64,000 nucleotides of DNA from NCBI RefSeq assembly GCF_905475395.1, contig NC_058337.1, positions 16,108,983 through 16,172,982 on the forward strand. The letters run 5' to 3'. The notes below the pieces were generated by a model. The model was given only the letters and a program-made list of their open reading frames with translations. It was not told where the DNA came from and did not search any database. Positions within the stretch are counted from its first letter, which is position 1. Every line of letters begins with the position of its first letter. Below are positions 1 to 12,101 of this stretch, one piece after another. This DNA is from Chrysoperla carnea (lineage: Eukaryota; Arthropoda; Insecta; Neuroptera; Chrysopidae). Both the position numbers and the translations under genes were made by a program.

Positions 1-3000
1 ATGTTGAAGTTGAGAATATTGTACATGAGAAAATCGTCCGCCAATAAGTCTTTAGTGTATTGATCAATCTTGCGTTGTATTCAAATGAATGGTAGACTGT
101 AAAAAGGTTTTTCTCTTTGTTTTATAAACAAACAAATGTTAATTTTTCACTATGCATTAATTCGTCATGTATGTTATTTTATACATGTATGTCCTTCTAT
201 CATTGGCAGACTGTAAAAAATTGATTATTTTTTTCTGTAACGAGTTATTAAGCAATTTTGCCATTATCAGAATCTACTACGTACCTTCACGAATAATCTT
301 TCAAGGACACTCTCAACCATATATTTTATGCTAGATAAAACACACGATATAAGATTTTCTTACGATAGTGTGGAGGCGTTGGAGGCATAAACAATTGTAT
401 AATGTTGTATTCATGTACAATGCATATCAATCAGATTTTTCTACGATTTTTTTATCGTGCGTTCGAAGCTTCTAAATTGCCAGTCATTAATCACAATAAA
501 CAAAACAACAAAAAATCCGCCATATAATTGTTTGGAAGAAAATTGGCCAAAATTTTAGTAGGAATTTCTGAATTCCGCTACAGTTCACTGCTTCGATTTT
601 ATTCTAAGTTTTTTAAATAACGTCTTATATTAATTATTTTTCAAGAAATAAAGTCAAATCTAATAAAGTAATGGAACACGAACTTAGTGAAGCTGTTTCT
701 TATTGTTTGAATTAATAAAGTACATTCTGTTTAAAAATGGCATTGACCTCATTTATAACTGTTAAAAAGCAACTTCAGTAAAATAATACATTTTATTAGG
801 CAATAGACAAAGTAAATAACAATAAAAACTAACCAATTATATAATAAAAATATAAAATGGAAACAAAATAAAATAAAGTTAAATGTAGGAAAATTAAAAA
901 TGATGATCGTAGAAGAAAGATTAAAAACTGTTATTCTCTTTTCATTCATAAAATAATTCATTATACAAACACTCTTTTCATTTCAAAGGACAAAAATCAT
1001 CCCTGACTCATTAAAATAGTTTGTTTTTATATTTTATTTAGTGCTTTATTATAAGTTATTTAATATGTTATTTAATATGTAACCAAAGACGGTTCGCTTC
1101 GAATTTGTTTTACTCTTTTTCGCTCAAGCTTTTCCTGAGTGTTTTGATCCTCTGGTTTCGAATTTTAAGAAGGATTGTACAAAAGTGGTAGGTAGCATCA
1201 ATTGTTTATGAAATATTTCATATTTTTGATTTTGGTGGCAAAATTTTGGATTAAAATATTGATACATATATCCATTATAAAGAGGTATCGAATTTTTTTT
1301 AAATTTCTATTAGGTCAAAGTTGTTGTGAAACTATGTTCCCTTTTTCGCTCGCATCATAAATTCCTATGAAGCTCACTTTTTCGCTCAATAAACTTTCGC
1401 AAAAAACTACGTTGTTTGCCGTTTTTAAACAGACTGTTACAATAAAGTTGCAATAACTTTATGTTATTTTATACATATCAAAAACTTCCTAAAACATATT
1501 GTTCCTTACTATAAATTTTATCTATACACATGTTAAAAGTTGCAAGTTGCGATAGTAAAGAAGTAAAGAAAAAAGTTCCATTAAAGCTCATAAACAATTA
1601 GTATTCATCGGCACATTTTTTGTCGCTTTTTTTTCCTCAATATTTCCTGCTCGATAAAATGAGCGGTCATACAATCCACTAGCTTTATAATTAGGTATAA
1701 TATGAGCAAAAAATTGAAAGTAATGGAAGCAAACGACGCGCCGCCTCCTTTATTTCTCAATAACTTGACTCTGGTTTACTGAAATATCTGTCAATTATTT
1801 TTTTTTAATTTTGAAATTTAATTTTTTATTTTAAATTTTGAAAGCATTTTTGGACGTCCAAAACGCCTGCAACAGTGGTTCAAAGTATTAAAGAAAAAAT
1901 ATGGGTATAGAAGGGAACAACAAATAACGAGCAAACACCCTTTTAATTATGAGACCCGATGATGAGGAGAGTGCTTTATGATTTAAAAAAATTTGTACCC
2001 AAAATTATATAATTTGAGGCGACTTATCGGCTCTCTGTAATTAATTTTAGTTTTAACCAAGTATATTTCAAATTGGCCTTTGTTTTGGAATGTCGCAAAT
2101 TAAAAAGGCCTCTGAAGGTTTCCTGCAATTTCTTTCATGGCATTCCGATGATTGGCGTAGTTTCTTAAAATTTTACGGGCGTCCATAGACATTTGTTTCT
2201 TCGTTGATATCACTCGAACAAAAAATTATATTTACTTCGTTGAAGTGTCGATCGATGCGTATTAAAAGCAATATGATCCGAAAAGAATTTCATAAGATTC
2301 GGTTGAGCCGTTTTGAGTCGGGATATCTATTTCTTAAATTTTATCCTAATCAATATCGCGCGAACAAAAAATGATACCGACTTCGTTGAAGTGCCTTTTC
2401 GAGTTTTATTTTTTTTAATTTTTGTTAACTTTTTATTATCCTGGAAAGTTATTCGTGTGGACCTCAAGGGTCGCACCAGAGTCTATCCACGGCTTTTTGT
2501 TTTTTGGATGAACATTTTGGTACATTGAACAAATTGTGTGAACTTTCAGTAAATATTACAAAACTATTGGGCTTCGTTTAGAGAACGAATGAAAAGAAAA
2601 ACATGCGAAACTTGTGTGATAGTGTTTTATGTCTAACTCTTTAATTTTTTTATAAAGAAACCATAGGAAAGAATCATTAGTAATTGTACAATTTGTGGTT
2701 ATAAAAAATGAAATACTACAATTTTATTTATCTTTATTGTTCCCAATTGAAACATAATATACGTTTTATTTTAGTGTACGATAGTGTTGGATATTTTTTT
2801 TAATGTATTATTTATAATAAATCAATACAACTCACGCAATTATAATATGTATTATTTATTTTATTTTTCCACTTCTGTCATGCGTATTAAGTATTAAAGT
2901 GTGGTACCGAATGTTTCAATAAAGTCATGCTACACTTTCCGGATTACGCTTTTCGAAACTAATCTAAAGTATTCATTAACATCATTTGTTTAAAATAAAT

Positions 3001-3128
3001 CCGAAACTAAACTCTAAACTTTACACATACACAAATGTGAAAACCTTTTGTACACTATTATATTTATTAAATTTCGATTTTTGTCCCAATTTCCTAAATC
3101 AATTTTTGTATTATATGAATAAATATTT
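1..3128. other. Intergenic, no gene seen
   Basis: AT-rich DNA with only chance open frames of up to 71 codons. The motif TTTTTCGCTC recurs at about 1118, 1335 and 1378. A block with CGAACAAAAAAT(T/G)AT and ACTTCGTTGAAGTG occurs twice (about 2213-2250 and 2360-2395), a decayed direct repeat. Confidence 0.5.
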
Positions 3129-3225
3129 CCACTACCAAGTATTCATTATCAGTATGAATTAGCTAATCGTAATTACTTTTATTATCTATGTTACTCGTTA
3201 ATTTGGTGACGGACTGCACATCGAT
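3129..3225 (+). repeat. Dispersed repeat family B and C segment
   Basis: ACTACCAAGTATTCATTATCA and GAATTAGCTAATCGTAATTA match, inverted, 56086-56195. Directly after it (3227-3295) begins family C (TTGAAAATTATTTATTCATA, CAGTTTACAATGTTAAATTACAA), which is repeated at 16436-16497 and, diverged, at 28040-28145. Confidence 0.6.
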
Positions 3226-3891
3226 AGTTGAAGTTGAAAATTATTTATTCATATCGTCAGTTTACAATGTTAAATTACAATATATATCTTTTGACTGAGG
3301 ACTTCTTACATACAAAGCTCGTGCTCAGCAGCTAAACTACGCATCAATGTTTAATCCGTCAACCGTTCGGCAATCTTTAGTACCGTGATGAGAGATTTGC
3401 TCACGCGTTCTGCACTTGTAGATAGGTTGAAAAAATTTGAAAAATTAATTTTCGAAAATAGATCAATTTATATGAAGATAGATAAAGTTTCAACCACATA
3501 AACCATTTGAAAAATAAAAATTATTTATGATTTGCTCAAAATGCTCATAACGGGAGTGCTGATAGGTTAAAGGCAGTTATGAAAAATTATTTTCATAATC
3601 TGGGAAGTTGAAAGTGTGGATTATAAGGGTGCACTCACATAAACTTGTTATATTAGGGCTTATATGCAAAATATTTAACCAATAAACCGGGGCCCAAAAA
3701 TATACTAGAGTTCCAGCTAGTGTTTTCATAGCTTTTTACTAAAAATGTCTTCTGAAAACTAAGGCGTTTTGAGCAATACTTTTATCTAATAACTAATATG
3801 TTATACACTCCATTAAAAATACAACACGCACCTCAAATTATCACACGGTGGAGAAACCACTAGTTATATTTTTGATGCTATTTTTTTACCA

Positions 3892-4458
3892 TGTATATGA
3901 AATATACGAAGCTATACTAAGTTTAGTCCCAAGTTTGTAACGCTTATAAATATTGATATGTACTATGAACAAAATTTTGGTATAGGTGTTCATACAATCA
4001 CCTAATTAGTCCATTTTCTGTCTGTCTGTCTGCCGTCTGTCCGTCTATCATCACGATTACTCAAAAACGAAAAGAGATATCAAGCAAAAAATTGTATAGC
4101 GTGCGTAGGGCGTAAAAAGTGAGGTCGAGTTCGTAAATGAGCAACATAGGTCAATTGGGTCTTGAGTCCATGGGACCCATCTTGTAAACCGTTAGAGATA
4201 GAACAAAAGTTCCTTATAAAAGTAAAAAATGTTCTTTATAGAAAAATAAACAACTTTTGTTTGAAGCATTTTTTCGTAAACATTACTGTTTACTCTTGAG
4301 AGCGCAAATAATGCGCAAATTTTATAGTATATATTATAAGGGAATATCAGTTATGTATGTTTGACATGTATGTATGTGTAACGTGATATAGTAATCAGCA
4401 TTGTCTATACATGGTATTTCAACAATTAACTCAGTCAATTGTTTTTTTCACTTGTTTT
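3892..4458 (+). repeat. Dispersed repeat family A, copy 1
   Basis: A 0.56-kb repeat with conserved blocks CCCAAGTTTGTAACGCTTAT, CACCTAATTAGTCCATTTTC, a GTCTGTCTGTC tract, GTAAATGAGCAACATAGGTC, CATCTTGTAAACCGTTAGAG and an end ACAATTAACTCAGTCAATTG. Further copies lie at 28.3, 49.5, 55.7 and 56.2 kb. It is non-coding in this window. Confidence 0.75.
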
Positions 4459-5084
4459 TTTTTTTTTTTTTGTGAAGAAAATTACTCCAAAAAAAAAGTA
4501 TGACAAACAATGTATAAAAATTTTTAGTAGAATTAGTAGAATTATTCATTTTATGTACTAGAATCTGTTTATATCCTAGGTCTGATCTGAGTATTGCATG
4601 CTTTTTTGAGATATTCTGTAAAGTTTCACGTAAAATATGTTAATAAAATGCCTATCTGCTTTATTTCTAATATCATTCGATTTGATTTAGTGGTGTATTT
4701 TATTACATACATTTATATACAATCCAATTAAATATGAAATATGTTTACGGGTTTCTTTTATTCAATTGTACGAACTGTCGCACTTAACCTTTATTTATTT
4801 GAATGAAGAGCATGTTTTATGGATACTTAAGCTTTAATATCAAATATAATCATCGTTTGTTAAATACACGTATAAATTTCAAATATTGATTAAATTTTAT
4901 GAAATGATCGAACCGAAAATAATAAATGGATAATGTTTTAATTAAAATCATTGCCTACGGATTAAACAGTTGGTTATCTTTAGTATGTACAGCACTTGGT
5001 TATACCTAATTCAGTCGCCTTATCTGGGACGCCCTCGTTGGAAGGCATTCGAAATAGTATCTAGATTCTTAATGTTACATAAAT

Positions 5085-5395
5085 AATAATTTTAAAAAAA
5101 AATTAAAAAACATGATTTTTAAATTTTGCTGAACTAAAAGGTACAAAATAACTTCTAAAAACAAATAACTTCTCTTACTTTCAAAAAATCATTTTATCGT
5201 AAAAAAGCGTGAGGTGCTAAATTTCAATAATTGTAAATATATTTTATAAACAGATGATATTGGTGAAAGTAAAGTCATTATAATATATCTTAAAAAGCAC
5301 TCGACGCTGATAATTTTTTTGAATTTAAACAAATTATTTTCTACCTTTTAGTTCAGCTACTTATAAAAGCGTGTTTTAGTTTTTTTTAAACTAGT
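5085..5395. repeat. Inverted-repeat MITE
   Basis: GCTGAACTAAAAGGTACAAAATAA near 5129 (24 bases, loosely mirrored) pairs with ATTATTTTCTACCTTTTAGTTCAGC near 5334. The flanks also pair through A-rich and T-rich tracts. Confidence 0.55.
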
Positions 5396-6512
5396 TTTCA
5401 TTTTGTGTTTTTTAGTTTTTATATTTTCAGATACAGAAATCGTTAGTCTTAGATAATCAAAAAAAAGTTAAAAAATTATTGTATTGTCATCGGTCTTTGA
5501 TAAGTATCCAAAATTTCAAGTTAATCCGACGTTTTGAAGAGGGTCAAAATCATGTTCAAACTTTCCGTTACATGCAAACATACTTACACGCGTGTTAAAA
5601 ATTTATTTTTACTGGAAATGTTGTTTTCGATTCAGATTATTTAACGCTATAACTACAATAAATTTCCTAATTTTTAGAGAAATCACACTGTCATGGAAAT
5701 AATAAAATATTAGTACTTTACTTGAAATTTTTATGTAGATGCTAATTTGAAACATGTTTAACGAAAAGAAAGACGTATTATCCGTAGGGCAGGGTAGACA
5801 CGTGCCTGGAAGCATGAGGTTATAAAGAGGCGCGCGTGTGAAACTTTAGCCAGCTATTATATAAGTACCAGATAAAATTTGTAATATATGGATGGCCCTT
5901 GGAGGAACGCCAATGAGGTGCTTATCCTGGGCGCTCTCGAAATTGAAGAAATTTTACAGAATCATTAAAAATAATAAAGTATCAGTTCATCCACTTGAAA
6001 TTATAATGCAGAGCTATTTTTAAGAAAACCATAGGCAGTTTTTTAGCTTGGAGATGAAGGCTAAATCGAAGTAAACGTTTACATACTGGGAGTGCTATTG
6101 GCAAACAAAATTTAATAACCTTTCTTGGGAATGGGAATTTCCAAAATTTGTCTCAAAATCCTTACCAAAATGCCAACTGTATAGATTCCTAAATGACGTT
6201 TTATCTCCTTGAAAATAACTTTGTATAATGACCGACTCCAACAACTAATCTTGGACTCAAGCGGTCGTTTCTATGTCGACATTATTTGTCTGAAGTTGGA
6301 TATGTAGCTTAAAGTCATAATTATTTTTTTAAACAAATAAAAAACAAACCCTTAAATATTTTTTTAACAAAATCAATTCCGATTACGCAACTGGAAAATT
6401 TAATTGAAAAAAAAAACCATATCATTAAATGATTTGAACTGGAATGATTTGTTGACATGCAACCAAATGAAAAGATTAGATGAGAGAATAAATATAATAT
6501 ATTAAAGCTCAT

Positions 6513-7807
6513 ATGTAGGGGAAAGTGGAGCACAATAAAACTAAAAAGTATTTCTAAAATTTAAAAAAAATTCTATTTGTTTCAAAACTCGTGGTAAAAT
6601 ATTAAAAGTAAGTATTTTCTATAAGCCACAATATAACTTATATAAATACATTTCAAACTAAATTTATTTAAACTTGTTCGATATAAATTTTTTGTTGTAT
6701 TGTTCCCCAAGTCTGGAGTACAATGAAACAAGGCTCCGGGTACAGGGAAACAACACCAATCATAGGTAGACATAACCAATAAGCAATATTTTACATGTAA
6801 ACTTAATGTAACAAAAATAATTCCAAGTTAAATGATACCGTATGATCCCAGCGGTCTTCAGAAAAAATTCAGTGTCTCTCTATTCCGGACTCATAAAAAC
6901 CTAACGGATATCGAATTGCTGAGTTTGTATAGAATTCGAGTTTGTAGGTATATATCATTTTTAAGTGATTGTACTCTAACACTTTCACAAGCGGAAGAAG
7001 CGATTTGAAAAGAGCGGACGAGCATGTTTAGATTACCTACTGGACGTTTGGGAGTTTTTATGTAAGGTCCAGGGGTTAGAAATAATCGGCCTCACTCAAC
7101 AGTTTTCCCACCTCAACTAAGCCTAAGAAGACAAACTTCTCTTATGTCCAATTTCACATGTAAACCAAAATTTCGTTGTTTCACTGTATCCCCTCGAACA
7201 CTTTTGATATGAAGCAAAGTTCGAATACTTTTCAACTTTGGATAACAACATTATTCTATGCCCAATTATTATTAGAAATGTGTTCCATTTATTAGGAAAA
7301 TTCCAGTATTCATCGCAATTGAAACTTAAAAAAAAACGAAAAAATAAAGTAGAAAATTCTCCGCATAATTATCACATCAGAATTTTGTATTTTAAACATA
7401 ACTAAACAATACACTTATCAAAAAAAAAATGACAGCTATGTGGATTAAAATGGCAGCCTAAACTCATAATAAAGTCCTTGAGAAATTGTGAGAGTTTCTT
7501 TCGTCGCGAGAGTAAAGTTTCTAAAAAATTTCACTAAATTTTCACTCTCAAATATCATTCAATAATCACGTAATCAAATTATTTTTAATTAGCTAGTGAA
7601 TAAATTTATACAAAATTATGTAGAGGTTATGATAATAAGTTAAAGAATATTTAACGCTCGAAACACTTTTGACGCATTTGCCAAACGAGTGAGCAAATCT
7701 TTCATCACATGACTAAAGATTACCAAACGATTAACGTGAATGCTGACGGGCTATGAATAAGAAACGAATATTTCAGTTGTTTCACTGTACCCTATGTTCC
7801 CCTACAT
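6513..7807. mobile_element. 1.3-kb degenerate DNA element with repeated subterminal motif
   Basis: TATGTAGGGGAA at about 6513 is mirrored by TTCCCCTACATA ending near 7807. Between them a GTTTCACTGTACCC-like motif recurs in both orientations (near 6722, 6738, 7178 and 7775), mostly close to the ends. That is how transposase-binding subterminal repeats look. No transposase frame is visible. Confidence 0.5.
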
Positions 7808-8515
7808 AAATATTTTATTTGGAATAGCGTATACGTGTGAATTTTACTAACAAAATCAAAGTTAACCATTTTATCTTCATATAATATGACACAAATCTAA
7901 CACGCTTTTTACTCCGAAAATTTCTATTTACCTACATAATATAGATGGAGATAATAATGTTATAAATTTACATTACGTTTAGCTTATATTAAATATTTGG
8001 ATGGTATTTGGAACGATGCGATCATGTAACATATCTAGAATGAAATAGATATATGCTGCAATCGTTGAACCTTGACATTGGCTTTTTGTCTGCATTGCAG
8101 CCGAATATGGCATAAATCTATATAATATACCTGTGTAAACTATCTATTACCAACCACAAATAGTGGAGAATTGTCTAGGTCGGCCCTCTATCGAGGCAGA
8201 CCAACCAAATTTTTTATTTTTTAATGTATTGTAATCAGTACTACACAAATTTTAAAGTTTTTTTTTTTTTTATTTTATTTTTGTAAATGTAAAGTGAAAT
8301 AGACGCAAGGAATTAGCAAATCAGACGTTCCTATAAAATCACGTTTTCTTAGGATCTTCTTTAAATCGTGTAGGTATATGCATGCATTCTCATTAATGCT
8401 CTTTATAAGCAGGCAAATTTTTTAATACCCCGAACCAAAAAAGAGTGATAAGTTTGACCGCCATGTGTAGCACCTAAACGGATGAACAGAATTTGATTTT
8501 TTTGTTTCGTTTGGA

Positions 8516-8700
8516 AGGTAATTTAATGGTTAGTGTTCTTAGCTATGTTTCAAGTGCGAGTTTAGGGTTCTGTATCTAAAACAACTACAAAATAAGCGAT
8601 GATTTTCAAAATCGGTTCAGTTTGGAAAAGGCTTTAAGGAAAAAGGTAATTTAATGGATAGTGTTCTAAGATACGTTTCAAGTGCGAGTTCATCGTTCCG
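8516..8700 (+). repeat. Tandem repeat, unit about 129 bp
   Basis: GGTAATTTAATGG(T/A)TAGTGTTCT ... GTTTCAAGTGCGAGTT occurs at about 8516 and again at about 8645, with a shared TTCTGTATC/TTCCGTAACC continuation. Confidence 0.65.
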
Positions 8701-8708
8701 TAACCGAA

Positions 8709-8780
8709 ATATTTCTCGGGGGTTTTGTAAATTTTACTTGTAACATATTTCTCGGGGGTTTTGTAAATTTTACTTGTAAC
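8709..8780 (+). repeat. Two exact tandem copies of a 36-bp unit
   Basis: The unit starting ATATTTCTCGGGGGTTTTG occupies 8709-8744 and 8745-8780 without change, a young slippage or duplication event. Confidence 0.85.
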
Positions 8781-8800
8781 CATATAAAATTTATATTATA

Positions 8801-9190
8801 AATCCTATATTGAAGTGTTTTCAAAGTATACTTTATTATGTAACAAGGCTAATTTTCTTAAGATTCATTTGAAAAAATATTCATTAATTAAAAGTATGAC
8901 AAATATTTTACTATAAAAAAAATTATAACAAGTAGCACTCCATAAAATATATTTAAAGTGATGAAATGAATGGCATTTGTGTTAAGAAAATAAGTATTTC
9001 TTCAATAAGTGATTTTCTCAAATCTTTGAGCAGCAATATTTCAAAAGCTATGATATATATTGAAAAATTTTACATTTAATTTTCATCTAACTTTTCCAAG
9101 TTGTAATAGCATCCATCTTCAAAATTTGAAATGTAATTCTTAAATATTTTTATACACTCATTTTCTTGGGAACGTCCTTAAGTGAATATA
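8801..9190 (+). repeat. Family D dispersed repeat, copy 1
   Basis: A segment of about 380 bases matches 54480-54850 in the same orientation. Shared blocks are AATCCTATATTGAAGTGTTTT, AAAATAAGTATTTCTTC and ACGTCCTTA at the end. No coding content; short open frames on both strands differ between copies. Confidence 0.7.
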
Positions 9191-10631
9191 TGTATATAGT
9201 AGAGTCTTTTAGTGAGTATAACGAAATTGGAAAAGCTATGTACCTATTATCTTTTTTTTTATTAATTTTAACGGTATATTTTGGAAAAAGCGGAAATGGC
9301 GGTGCGATGAACGACAAGATCGATAAACATGTATTTATTTTACTGTGATATTTAGAGGATAAAATAAAGCTTTCTATGTAGTTAAATTTATTTTTCATAT
9401 CATTTTGAATAATTTCAGCAAGTATTTCGTTGATTTTTAGCGAAAGGTTAACCTAAACGGTATAGATAATAGACAAATAACATAGCGGTGTGCGAACCTT
9501 GAATAAATTTTTTTAACCTATGCATGCCTTTACTTTTTCATTCTCTCTCCAACTCCGCTTGTATTTCCCAAATTCTTTCTTAAAAATATGACCTACCTTA
9601 GCAAGCTTCTTTTATCTATTGAGTACATATTACATTTGATGTGCACGTTATTTATTGTATTACTAACCAATTATTTTAAATTAAATCAATACAAATATGA
9701 ATTTATTGGAACCACTGATCCCTATATAACTAACTGGATAGAGGACCTATATGACACAAAATAAAATTAAGTTAATATTGAAGTATTCCCAGTTAATATC
9801 GAAACTATTGTATGAAGAATAAATTTGTTACAATTTCAAACGAAGCTTAAATTTCTTAAATACGCACTTGTGCCGTTTCATTTTTTTTTTAGTTCCTTCC
9901 ACTTACTTGAAGACGCTAGTTAATACTTCTTTGATTAATTTCAATACATGAGATCTATCTAATTATATGCAGATCAGTGATTGGAACAGAAAACGTTTTA
10001 TTAAAGTTTTTCTCAATATTTACATTAAATACCAAAAAAAAATTGTTATAAAAAATTAAAAAGTTTCATGAAAAGGCGTAAATGAGATTTCGTTAATTTC
10101 CATTTCCGTATTTCTTTCTTTAACTCAAAAAAGGTACTACATATCAAGAAAATAGTAAGAACATTTTTTTAACATATATTACATCTAAATGTACGTGTTA
10201 AACAGAAAAATAAAATCGCCTAAAAGCTAGCTGTTTTGTTTAGGAGAAATTTGGTAACAGTCATATATATATATCCCACATTCATTAAAACCAGTGACTA
10301 AAAATAGCAATTTTGGAATCAAGAGACCTTAAAATCTAAAAATATGATGAAAATTCATCGAGTTTTCGTGTGGAAAATATTTTCTCTATATTACATCGTA
10401 CATAGAGTACAATTTTAGGAACACCACTCCAACTCTGCCTCCTCGAATAAGTAATCCAGTAAACAAATTACTGCATTTATTTATAGTCAAGGAAATATGT
10501 GTCATTTTATAGAAAAATCTGAATAGTCTTCTGGTTTGCAGTTAGTGATAAAATAAAATTTTTGTTTTTCTAGTTGTTAAAAAAAACAACATTAAATAAA
10601 ATTTTTAAAAATTAACTTTTACTTTACGCTT

Positions 10632-10840
10632 GGCTGGTAGCCTTGCTGTTTTCGAAATATTTACCTTTAAGCTGTTAGAAGGAGTTAAAATGGAATGTTT
10701 TTTAACGTTATTTGGCAATTATGAAAGTACAGTGAACTTGTTTTGTTACCAGACCAGCAGAAAAATTGTTTCATTTTAACCCCCTAGCGAGAACGGCTAT
10801 CAATATTTCGAAAACGGCTGCGTTATCAGCAAAATGTGCT
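10632..10840. repeat. Short inverted-repeat MITE
   Basis: GCTGTTTTCGAAATATT near 10645 and AATATTTCGAAAACGGCTG near 10814 are inverted, and GGAGTTAAAATGG and CATTTTAACCCCC extend the pairing inward. Confidence 0.55.
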
Positions 10841-11605
10841 AGTGATTCTCAACTTTTAGATTAATATTTATAATGAAAAACAATTTGTCAGAGCTCATTT
10901 CTCGTACAGCTTGATTTATAAAGAACTTGGACTACAATTCCCATATTTAAAACACCAATATTGCAATAAAGTTATCTACAATAAATTAATTAAATTAGCA
11001 CTTGTTTCGAACCATATTGAAACATTAAAATTAGATTTCCTACTTGCTATAGACACAAGTAAATGTACAGATTTTGTATTGTAATATTAATAGGTATTTA
11101 GCCAGGTAGACTTTAGTTAGCTATTTCTATAGTAATATTAATAGCTAACGTAAATTTTTTGCAACAAATTCAGCCAAAAGGTTGCGCGGAAATAGTTCTT
11201 AGATAGTCTTACAACAGTGGAATAGGTTACTGTTGAAGGAGCCGTACTTTTACATTTTGTGTTCGTAAAATTTGTGCCTTTAGTTTGAAATTTATTAATA
11301 TCAGCATTTTTTCTTATTCTGATTCGAAAATTCGATTCCCCGACACTGTAGCCTTTTGTAAGACACTAAGCAAAACGGCGTTACATAGTGTGGGCACGTG
11401 TCCTTATTGAGATTCAGGGAATAAGTCGACAGTGGCGCAGAGTAAATTATTTTCCTACAATAATAAAAAAAGAGCAGATATTCATCAATTTTAAGTTAAT
11501 AGCGCACCTAATTTTCCCTGCCCAGTACTTATAAAGCGCTACTTTATCAACAAAGCATTCTCGCCGTTCTTGGGCTACCTAAGAACTACATCCACAGAAT
11601 GGAGG

Positions 11606-12101
11606 GGTATCGCGATAAGACCTCATTTCCGCCTCAGAATAACGAAAAAAAAAGTCATACGTTAATGTTTTTTTTTATATATTCTGAAAGTAGATTGCGT
11701 GCTGAAATAATATATTTTTATAAAAAAAATAAGCTAAACTGTAATTTTTGATTAAAATGTTACATTTTCAGTAACATTTCAACTTTTTTCTATGAAGTGT
11801 AGAATGGAAGCAATGTAATTTTTAAATATATTGTGTAGTAACATCAGAAAACTACAATAAAAAAGAAAGTGCTTCTTGCATGCATTCTTTAGAAAAAAAC
11901 GTTGAAATGTTACTGAAAATGTCACATTTTGAACAAAAATTACTGTTGAGCCAAAGTTTAGCGCCATGTAAAATTAAATTGTAGTTTTTTTCGAAAAATA
12001 TATTCTTTCATTAAACACGCAGTCTCAGAATATATAAAGAGAACATCAAATCGTATGATTTTTTCATTATTCTGGTGCGGAAATGAGGCATTATCGATAT
12101 C
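11606..12101. mobile_element. Foldback MITE with arms of about 180 bp
   Basis: The left arm (from GGTATCGCGATAAG, then CCTCATTTCCGCCTCAGAATAA) matches the reverse complement of the right arm (GATATCGATAATGCC, CCTCATTTCCGCACCAGAATAA). The match runs inward to shared TGTTACTGAAAATGT-type blocks at 11757-11780 and 11906-11930. It is non-coding; a 62-codon frame inside follows the palindrome and is not a gene. Confidence 0.7.

Noticed and set aside
11779..11967. 62-codon - strand frame
   Set aside because: It falls inside the foldback MITE and follows the inverted repeat.
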